From assembly GCA_948517135.1 (NCBI GenBank), contig CAORJJ010000062.1, positions 1 to 13,246 on the forward strand: DNA of 13,246 nt, given 5' to 3'. This stretch comes from an uncultured Clostridia bacterium. Its GTDB lineage: Bacteria; Bacillota; Clostridia; TANB77; CAG-508. Within the stretch, counting starts at the first letter, position 1. Each line of letters starts with the position of its first letter. The notes beneath the pieces were generated by a model that was not told the origin of the DNA, searched no databases, and worked only from the letters and a program-made list of their open reading frames with translations. The position numbers and the translations under genes were made by a program. Positions 7,129 to 12,167 of this stretch are shown piece by piece.

Positions 7129-8271
7129 ATGCTGTTAATCAAAATTTTCTTAGCAATACTCGTAATCACAGGAGCCTTTTTCTCAATTGTCAAAAACAGG
7201 GTTGCGTCTACCGTTGTATCTGATGACATGGATTCCTACGAAAAGCGGCGTCGTGAAAATGAGGCTGAAGGTCTTAAGTCAATCCTTAAGTTGAAGCCCA
7301 TTGCTATCGGTGCAATATGTGTGCTTTTTGTAGTAGCCTGCATTTTTGGAAGTGTATTTTTTACCAACGAGCAGGAAATCGGATTCACAAGAATGTTTGG
7401 GCAGAACACAATGATTGATGGTCCTGGTATGCACTTTAAGATTCCGTTCTTGAGTGAGAAGAAGATTTACGATGCTACAACACAGGGGATGCCAATTGGC
7501 TACTATGAAGAAAGCGATGAAACAATGGAAGAAGACAGTTTGATGATTACATCAGACTTCAATTTTGTGAACATTGACTTTTATGTTGAGTACCGTATTA
7601 CAGACCCGATCGAGTACTGCTATGGATCTGATGACCCAGAAGGTGTTTTGAAAAATATTGCACAGGCATCTATCAGAAATACTGTTGGACGGTATGATGT
7701 AGATGCAGTTATGACGACTGGCAAGGGTGAAATTGAGACAATGGTTCGTGAAGACATTATCAAAGAACTTGAATCTCACAATTTGGGAATTACAATTGGT
7801 AATGTTACAATTCAGGATTCCGAAGCACCCACAGAAACAGTTGCACAGGCTTTTACGGATGTAAGTGATGCTCGTACCAAAGCAGAAGAGGATATTAATG
7901 CTGCTCGTGCATATGAGAATAGCAAAATTCCGGCTGCAGAAGCTCAGGCAGAAGAAATCAAACAGGCTGCTAATGCATCAAAGACTGAACGTATTAATGA
8001 GGCAAAAGAGGAAGTGGCAAGGTTTGAGGCTCTTTTTAAAGAGTATCAGAACAATCCTGGAACTGTGAAAATGCGTCTGTACTATGAGGCAATGCAGGAG
8101 GTTCTTCCAAACATGGAGATTATCATTGGCGAAGATGCCAAAGTTATCTATGTGAAAGATGGATCTGAAAGCAAAGTCGGTACTTCAGCAGCTGTTTCTC
8201 AGGCTACGTCCAATGAAACAAAGAGCACATCCGAAAATTCAACTGATACATCCAAAAGTGCAACTGAGTAA
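7129..8271 (+). CDS. SPFH/prohibitin-family membrane protein, HflK-like
   Basis: 380 residues. Two hydrophobic segments at 2-19 and about 55-77 are followed by an SPFH domain (about 82-255): EQEIGFTRMFGQNTMIDGPGMHFKIP, a TSDFNFVNIDFYVEYRITDP core, and an ITIGNVTIQDSEAP strand. Then comes an Ala/Glu-rich helix (about 250-310) containing IPAAEAQAEEIKQAANASK, and a disordered Ser/Thr tail. SPFH proteins assemble into membrane-associated cages; in E. coli HflK and HflC form one around the FtsH protease. The neighbour here is the HflC-like partner, so a hetero-oligomer is likely. No FtsH gene is in the window. Codon use (CGT, CGG, CTG, GGC, ACC) is clearly less AT-biased than the surface operon upstream, hinting at transfer. 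The start is set by AAGGAAGGA just upstream. Family call firm; the hflK symbol would overstate orthology. Confidence 0.88.
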   Translation: MLLIKIFLAILVITGAFFSIVKNRVASTVVSDDMDSYEKRRRENEAEGLKSILKLKPIAIGAICVLFVVACIFGSVFFTNEQEIGFTRMFGQNTMIDGPGMHFKIPFLSEKKIYDATTQGMPIGYYEESDETMEEDSLMITSDFNFVNIDFYVEYRITDPIEYCYGSDDPEGVLKNIAQASIRNTVGRYDVDAVMTTGKGEIETMVREDIIKELESHNLGITIGNVTIQDSEAPTETVAQAFTDVSDARTKAEEDINAARAYENSKIPAAEAQAEEIKQAANASKTERINEAKEEVARFEALFKEYQNNPGTVKMRLYYEAMQEVLPNMEIIIGEDAKVIYVKDGSESKVGTSAAVSQATSNETKSTSENSTDTSKSATE

Positions 8272-8324
8272 TTCAGCAATAACGATTTCATGTAACTTTT
8301 CAAAACAAATTTGGAGGTAAAAAA

Positions 8325-9191
8325 ATGAAAAAAGATATAAGAACAATCGTTTTTTCTGTAATCGCTATTTTGGTGATTTTCATCGGAACCAGTTTTTTTG
8401 GATACAACACCAAGAACAACAATGTGCTGATCGTCCAGCTCGGCGAGGTTGTTGATACTAAGACAGAACCTGGAATCTATTTCAAGATTCCTATCATTCA
8501 GACTACCAAAAATATCTACGTTGGTGAACGGCTGTATGATATTCCGTCTTCTGAGGTAATTACTTCAGATAAGAAGTCAATGATCGCCAACTGCTATGTA
8601 ACATGGAAGATCACAGATCCTAAAAAGTACTATCAGACATTGTCATCTGAGGCAGTGGCTCAAGGCAGAATTGACGTTGTTGTCTATAATGCCATGAAAA
8701 ATGTAATAAGTTCCACATCTCAGGATGATGTAATCGGTGGAAAAGATGGCTCCCTTGGAGAAACAATTATGAAGAAAATCTCCATGGAGCAGTATGGTAT
8801 TACTATTACAGCTAATGAGATTAAAGTGCTGGATTTGCCGGATGTGAATAAAGATGCTGTTTACAATCGGATGATTTCTGAACGTAATGCAATTGCAGCT
8901 GAATACAAAGCAAACGGTGAACGTGATGCGAAGAATATCAGAAGTGCAGCAGATGCTAAAGCAAGAACACTTATATCTGATGCACAGGTGATTGCGGCAA
9001 GCGCTAAGGCAGAAGGTGAAAGCGGGTATTTCAAAACTCTTGCAGATGCTTATGGTGCATCTCCTGAGAGACAGGAATTCTACAATTTCATTATCGGTTT
9101 GGATGCGATGAAAGAGTCTCTTGCCAAAGGCGGAACAATTGCCATTGATAAAGATTCTCCGCTTTACAACATTCTGATTAACCAGAACTGA
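8325..9191 (+). CDS. SPFH/prohibitin-family membrane protein, HflC-like
   Basis: 288 residues, close to the size of HflC. One N-terminal membrane span (about 7-26) is followed by the SPFH domain: VLIVQLGEVVDTKTEPGIYFKIP, a VITSDKKSMIANCYVTWKI segment, and ITITANEIKVLDLP. Next is a helical section with RNAIAAEYKANGERDAKNIR and AAAxAKAEGES patterns; the last part, AYGASPERQEFYNFIIGLDAMKESL, matches the usual end of HflC proteins. ATG follows TTGGAGGT at 8311-8318. It lies 53 bases after the HflK-like gene with no terminator between them, and a strong terminator follows, so this is a two-gene unit. It shares the higher-GC codon use of its partner. Confidence 0.88.
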   Translation: MKKDIRTIVFSVIAILVIFIGTSFFGYNTKNNNVLIVQLGEVVDTKTEPGIYFKIPIIQTTKNIYVGERLYDIPSSEVITSDKKSMIANCYVTWKITDPKKYYQTLSSEAVAQGRIDVVVYNAMKNVISSTSQDDVIGGKDGSLGETIMKKISMEQYGITITANEIKVLDLPDVNKDAVYNRMISERNAIAAEYKANGERDAKNIRSAADAKARTLISDAQVIAASAKAEGESGYFKTLADAYGASPERQEFYNFIIGLDAMKESLAKGGTIAIDKDSPLYNILINQN

Positions 9192-9230
9192 AAAGTTGGA
9201 CAAAAAATAACTAATAACCTATAATCCTTT

Positions 9231-9271
9231 AACTCCTCAGGCACATATAATGTGTGCCTGAGGAGTTTTTT
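9231..9271 (+). terminator. Strong intrinsic terminator of the SPFH pair
   Basis: AACTCCTCAGGCACA (9231-9245) pairs perfectly over 15 bases with TGTGCCTGAGGAGTT (9253-9267) around a 7-base loop, with a T run through 9271. The following 9272-9363 is AT-rich and holds nothing I can support. Confidence 0.93.
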
Positions 9272-9363
9272 ATATTATGTAAAAAAATATATAGCTTAAA
9301 AAGCTTGATAAATAAAGAATTTCTATAATAATATAAAAAAAAACAAAAAATTTACATAAACTA

Positions 9364-9392
9364 TTGACATTATATTTTATTGGTGCTATAAT
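9364..9392 (+). promoter_or_regulatory. Consensus extended -10 promoter of the small-peptide locus
   Basis: Perfect TTGACA (9364-9369), 17-base spacer, TG-C (9384-9386) and perfect TATAAT (9387-9392). This is the closest match to the sigma-A consensus in the window and predicts strong, possibly constitutive transcription starting near 9399. Confidence 0.88.
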
Positions 9393-9405
9393 AATAATTG
9401 TCACA

Positions 9406-9418
9406 GGGAATTATTCCC
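9406..9418 (+). other. Small hairpin at the predicted 5' end of the peptide transcript
   Basis: GGGAA-TTA-TTCCC, a few bases after the expected transcription start. A 5' stem of this kind can protect a message from 5'-end-dependent decay, which would suit a highly expressed small-ORF transcript. Confidence 0.4.
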
Positions 9419-9450
9419 AAAATCATAAAACTAAATAAGGAGGAAAAAGA

Positions 9451-9507
9451 ATGACAGCAAGAGGCAGACCCTGTAACTTTTTCAAACACAAAAACTTAAA
9501 TAAGTAG
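9451..9507 (+). CDS. 18-residue basic peptide, first ORF of the small-peptide locus
   Basis: ATG at 9451 follows a strong AAGGAGGA site (9438-9445) and is the first good start on the transcript. Product MTARGRPCNFFKHKNLNK, TAG stop. It is strongly basic, with one Cys, and does not resemble the three decapeptides that follow. Support comes from position, ribosome site and the promoter about 60 bases upstream; no family is recognised. It could be a leader peptide whose translation controls the downstream ORFs, or a product in its own right. Confidence 0.5.
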   Translation: MTARGRPCNFFKHKNLNK

Positions 9508-9563
9508 ATCACAGCCGGCGGCCAATCCAGATGATCAGGCGAAGGGCCGAAGAGGAGAAGAGT

Positions 9564-9596
9564 ATGCGGAAAAGATATAGTAGTGGCTTTGTATAG
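9564..9596 (+). CDS. Decapeptide ORF 1 of a tandem array (MRKRYSSGFV)
   Basis: Ten codons plus TAG, starting 56 bases after the 18-codon ORF. AGAGGAG at 9551-9557 sits six bases before the ATG. The product MRKRYSSGFV has a basic N-terminal half and an S-G-F-V end. Compared with the next copy, five codons differ synonymously (CGG/AGA, AGA/CGG, TAT/TAC, GGC/GGA, TTT/TTC) and only two residues differ (S/T and V/I, both conservative): the mark of selection on peptide sequence. An in-frame ATG at 9531 would add 11 residues but lacks a ribosome site. No signal peptide, no known family. Confidence 0.72.
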   Translation: MRKRYSSGFV

Positions 9597-9675
9597 CAAG
9601 TCAATTTTCCAAAACGTAAATGAATGATCGAATGCGAATGCGGTGCCAAAGAGCACAAGCGAGGAGGATCAGAAA

Positions 9676-9708
9676 ATGAGAAAACGGTACACAAGTGGAT
9701 TCATTTAG
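9676..9708 (+). CDS. Decapeptide ORF 2 of a tandem array (MRKRYTSGFI)
   Basis: Ten codons plus TAG, 79 bases after copy 1. It has the best ribosome site of the three, GAGGAGG at 9661-9667, eight bases before the ATG. The product MRKRYTSGFI keeps M-R-K-R-Y and S-G-F of copy 1. Against copy 3 it has four synonymous codon changes (TAC/TAT, GGA/GGT, TTC/TTT, ATT/ATC) and three replacements (R/N, K/R, T/F). An overlapping frame (9624-9806) is open here but is not favoured. Confidence 0.75.
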   Translation: MRKRYTSGFI

Positions 9709-9750
9709 GTAAGAACATTTTTTCAGAAATGAAAATGATCGTGATCAAGC

Positions 9751-9768
9751 GCCCGCAGAATGGCGGGC
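9751..9768 (+). other. GC-rich hairpin in the spacer before decapeptide ORF 3
   Basis: GCCCGC-AGAATG-GCGGGC: a 6-base-pair GC stem in an otherwise AT-leaning region, followed by seven A rather than T, so it is not a terminator on this strand. It lies 23 bases before the ribosome site of ORF 3 and may shape access to it. Confidence 0.4.
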
Positions 9769-9802
9769 AAAAAAAGACGCAAAGCGCAATCGGAGGACTA
9801 AA

Positions 9803-9835
9803 ATGAACAGACGGTATTTTAGTGGTTTTATCTAG
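9803..9835 (+). CDS. Decapeptide ORF 3 of a tandem array (MNRRYFSGFI)
   Basis: Ten codons plus TAG, 94 bases after copy 2. GGAGG at 9792-9796 lies six bases before the ATG. The product MNRRYFSGFI is the most divergent copy but keeps R-Y-x-S-G-F-I in the same register and length and the TAG stop. After it come about 70 bases without a supported ORF and then the terminator of the unit. Confidence 0.72.
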   Translation: MNRRYFSGFI

Positions 9836-9906
9836 CTACGAGTTTTGAAAACAAAAAACAATAGTTGCTGGAATCATATCGAATACGTAGTTTTATGAAT
9901 TAACTA

Positions 9907-9941
9907 GCGCCACCCTAAATTTAGGGTGGCGCCATTTTTTT
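9907..9941 (+). terminator. Intrinsic terminator of the small-peptide locus
   Basis: GCGCCACCCT-AAATTT-AGGGTGGCGC (perfect 10-base-pair GC-rich stem; the loop bases are also self-complementary) followed by CA and seven T. It closes a transcription unit of about 540 bases that contains no long gene. Confidence 0.93.
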
Positions 9942-9945
9942 ATAT

Positions 9946-9974
9946 TTGACATAATAGAAAAAAAGTAGTAAAAT
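9946..9974 (+). promoter_or_regulatory. Promoter of the T-box/thrS unit
   Basis: TTGACA at 9946-9951, 17-base spacer, TAAAAT at 9969-9974, immediately after the preceding terminator. Transcription would begin near 9981, just ahead of the T-box leader. Confidence 0.8.
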
Positions 9975-9981
9975 AATAGAT

Positions 9982-10216
9982 GTAGTATATATGAACTGTG
10001 AAAAGGAAAAGTAAAATAGAGGTTACTTACAGAGAGAAAGTGTGATACGCTGAAAACATTTTTAAGAAAACATATTTGAAAAACTACCTTGGAGTTCCCA
10101 TTTGAAAAAGTGGCGTGTAAGATGCGTTAAAATCTGTTAAGAGTTAAACAGTAGGGTGGAACCGTGAGAAAATAAACTTACCCCTATAAGCTAATAATAG
10201 CTTATAGGGGCTTTTT
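9982..10216 (+). promoter_or_regulatory. T-box riboswitch (threonine) controlling thrS
   Basis: Leader RNA that senses uncharged tRNA-Thr and then permits transcription of thrS. The canonical T-box AGGGTGGAACCGTG is at 10153-10166; its UGGA bulge should pair with the NCCA end of a tRNA whose discriminator base is U. Stem I elements lie upstream (AAAAGGAAAAGTAA, CAGAGAGAAAGTG). The probable specifier lies in AAACTACCTTGGAG at 10081-10094: ACT (10083-10085) or ACC (10086-10088), both threonine codons. The AGGG of the T-box can pair with the CCCT at the start of the terminator stem, giving the competing antiterminator. Confidence 0.92.
10181..10216 (+). terminator. T-box-controlled terminator
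   Basis: CCCCTATAAGCT-AATAAT-AGCTTATAGGGG, a perfect 12-base-pair stem followed by C and five T. It stops transcription before thrS when tRNA-Thr is charged. Confidence 0.93.
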
Positions 10217-10304
10217 GTATATTAAAATTAATTTTATGAAAAGCTCCTATAAGAAAGGCTTAAATAAATTTTTATACGCTAGAAAGCGAAGAAAGGAATT
10301 TATT

Positions 10305-12062
10305 ATGTTTAAAATTAAATTACATGGAGGACAAACAAGAGAAGTTGAAGAAAGTCTTTATTGGCATACAACTTCACATATTATGGCGCAAGCTGTAAAA
10401 AGATTATTTCCAAATGCAAAACTTGCAATTGGACCATCAATTGAAAATGGATTTTATTATGATTTTGATGTAGAAAAACCATTTTCTGAAGAAGATTTAA
10501 AAGCAATTGAAGAAGAAATGAAAAAAATCATTAAAGAAGATTTAGAACTTGAAAGATTTGAACTTCCAAGAGAAGAAGCTATTAAATTAATGAATGACAA
10601 AGAAGAGCCATACAAGGTAGAATTAATAAATGATTTACCAGAAGAAGAAGTTATTTCTTTTTACAAACAAGGAAACTTTACAGATTTATGTAGAGGACCA
10701 CACTTACCAACAACAGGAGCTGTTAAAGCAGTAAAATTATTAACATCATCAGGAGCTTATTGGAGAGGTGATGAGCACAACAAAATGCTTCAAAGAATTT
10801 ATGGAATTTCATTCCCAAAAGCTAGTCAATTAGATGAATATTTAAATATGCTTGAAGAAGCTAAAAAAAGAGATCATAGAAAACTTGGAAAAGAATTAGA
10901 CCTATTCTTTTTTGATGAAACAGCACCAGGTATGGCATATTGGATGCCAAAAGGTTTCAAAATGATGAATATTTTAATAGACCTTTGGAGAAAAGAACAT
11001 GAAAAAAGAGGTTATCTAGAATTTTCAGGACCACAACTAAATAGTAGTGAATTATGGAAAACATCAGGACATTGGGATCATTATAAAGAAGATATGTTTG
11101 TTTTAACAGATTCAGATGGAAAAGAACAAGCATTAAAACCAATGAACTGCCCAAATGCAATAAAAATATTTGCTTCAAAATTAAGAAGTTATAAAGATTT
11201 ACCATTAAGATTTAATGATATAGATGTTATTCATAGAAATGAAAAATCAGGACAATTAAATGGATTATTTAGAGTAAGAATGTTCCGTCAAGATGATGCA
11301 CATAACTTTATTACAGAAGATCAAATTGGATCTGAAATTAAAGATATTATCGAAATAGCAAAATATTTATATGGAATATTTGGATTAGATTTTGAGTTAA
11401 CATTATCAACAAGACCAGATGATTATATGGGAGATATTGAATTATGGAATAAAGCTGAAGCTAACTTAAGGGATGTTTTAGACGAACTATGTGGGGAAGG
11501 ACAATATAGAATTAATGAAGGTGATGGAGCATTTTATGGACCCAAAATTGATATCAAAATGAAAGATTGTTTAGGAAGAGAATGGCAAATGGGAACAGTA
11601 CAAGTTGATTTCCAATTACCACTTAGATTTAATTTATCTTACATTGATTCAAACGGAGAAAAGAAAACACCAATATTAATTCATAGAGCACTATTTGGAT
11701 CATTTGAAAGATTTATTGGTATTATTACAGAACATTTTGCAGGTGCTTTCCCAGTGTGGCTTGCTCCAGTACAAGTAAAAGTTTTACCAATATCAGATAA
11801 CCAAAAAGCATATGCAGATAAAGTTGTAGAAGAATTAAATAGAGTAGGTTTAAGAGTTGAATTAGATGATAGACAAGAAAAAATTGGTTATAAGATTCGT
11901 GAAGCACAACTTCAAAAAGTACCATATATGTTAATTTTAGGAGAAAAAGAATCAGAATCAAATGCAGTTGGAGTACGTGCTAGAAAAGAAGGCGATATTG
12001 GAGCTATGAAAATAGAAAAATTTATCTCAAAAATTGAAGAAGAAGTAAAAAGCTTTAAATAA
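10305..12062 (+). CDS. thrS: Threonine--tRNA ligase lacking the TGS domain
   Basis: Charges tRNA-Thr in the cytoplasm. 585 residues from the ATG at 10305, preceded by AAAGGAA; an in-frame ATG at 10215 lies inside the T-box terminator and is rejected. The protein starts almost directly with the editing domain (HTTSH: H21 and H25; CRGPH: C129 and H133), so it lacks the roughly 60-residue N-terminal TGS domain of the common 640-residue form. The class II core is complete: motif 2 around R311 (IHRNEKSG, then RVRMFRQDDAHNF), zinc ligands C282 (MNCPNA), H333 and the His of IHRALFGSFERF, which also carries motif 3. A C-terminal anticodon-binding domain starts near APVQVKVLPIS. Expression is set by the T-box leader. 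Codon use is strongly AT-biased, as expected for a native gene. Confidence 0.97.
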   Translation: MFKIKLHGGQTREVEESLYWHTTSHIMAQAVKRLFPNAKLAIGPSIENGFYYDFDVEKPFSEEDLKAIEEEMKKIIKEDLELERFELPREEAIKLMNDKEEPYKVELINDLPEEEVISFYKQGNFTDLCRGPHLPTTGAVKAVKLLTSSGAYWRGDEHNKMLQRIYGISFPKASQLDEYLNMLEEAKKRDHRKLGKELDLFFFDETAPGMAYWMPKGFKMMNILIDLWRKEHEKRGYLEFSGPQLNSSELWKTSGHWDHYKEDMFVLTDSDGKEQALKPMNCPNAIKIFASKLRSYKDLPLRFNDIDVIHRNEKSGQLNGLFRVRMFRQDDAHNFITEDQIGSEIKDIIEIAKYLYGIFGLDFELTLSTRPDDYMGDIELWNKAEANLRDVLDELCGEGQYRINEGDGAFYGPKIDIKMKDCLGREWQMGTVQVDFQLPLRFNLSYIDSNGEKKTPILIHRALFGSFERFIGIITEHFAGAFPVWLAPVQVKVLPISDNQKAYADKVVEELNRVGLRVELDDRQEKIGYKIREAQLQKVPYMLILGEKESESNAVGVRARKEGDIGAMKIEKFISKIEEEVKSFK

Positions 12063-12070
12063 AAAGTGAA

Positions 12071-12108
12071 AGTGAAATTTAAGGAATGCTATTAAATTTC
12101 ACTTTTTT
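12071..12108 (+). terminator. Intrinsic terminator after thrS
   Basis: AGTGAAATTTA (12071-12081) pairs over 11 bases with TAAATTTCACT (12093-12103) around an 11-base loop, followed by a T run. Confidence 0.8.
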
Positions 12109-12167
12109 ATTTTAGAAGTGAAATTTAGGAAGGTTTGAGAAATTTGAGTTTTCTATTGTTATTTTTT

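Larger units (their letters stand above)
9564..9835 (+). repeat. Degenerate tandem repeat: decapeptide ORF plus spacer, three copies
   Basis: Starts are 112 and 127 bases apart. The two internal spacers share a weakly similar opening: a T-rich stretch, then an AAATGA-like stretch and ATGATC at 9624-9629 and 9735-9740, each 26-27 bases after the preceding stop. The segment before copy 1 also holds ATGATC (9531-9536). Apart from this and the ribosome sites the spacers have diverged, while the encoded peptides have not, which fits old duplication followed by constraint on the ORFs. Confidence 0.6.

Noticed and set aside
8643..9203. 186-codon minus-strand ORF opposite the HflC-like gene
   Set aside because: A shadow of a clear SPFH gene; no ribosome site and a Cys/Ile-rich composition without domains.
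9531..9596. Longer version of decapeptide 1 starting at ATG 9531
   Set aside because: No SD before 9531, whereas AGAGGAG is correctly placed before 9564, and the extension has no counterpart in copies 2 and 3.
9423..9694. Overlapping minus-strand ORFs opposite the small-peptide locus
   Set aside because: No ribosome site or promoter on that strand, composition typical of antisense of a GA-rich strand, and the promoter and terminator of the region are both on the + strand.
9624..9806. 60-codon ORF on the + strand across the decapeptide region
   Set aside because: It has no ribosome site at its ATG, runs out of frame across decapeptide ORF 2 and its spacer, and shows no domain. The decapeptides have SD sites and silent-change evidence; this frame would not survive those silent changes.
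10215..10304. Upstream in-frame start for thrS at 10215
   Set aside because: It lies in the T-box terminator, has no ribosome site, and would add a short basic tail that is not a TGS domain.
12071..12140. Repeated AGTGAAATTTA-AGGAA words after thrS (12071 and 12117) as a mobile-element repeat
   Set aside because: Only about a dozen bases match, one copy is an arm of the terminator, and no transposase or target duplication is present.
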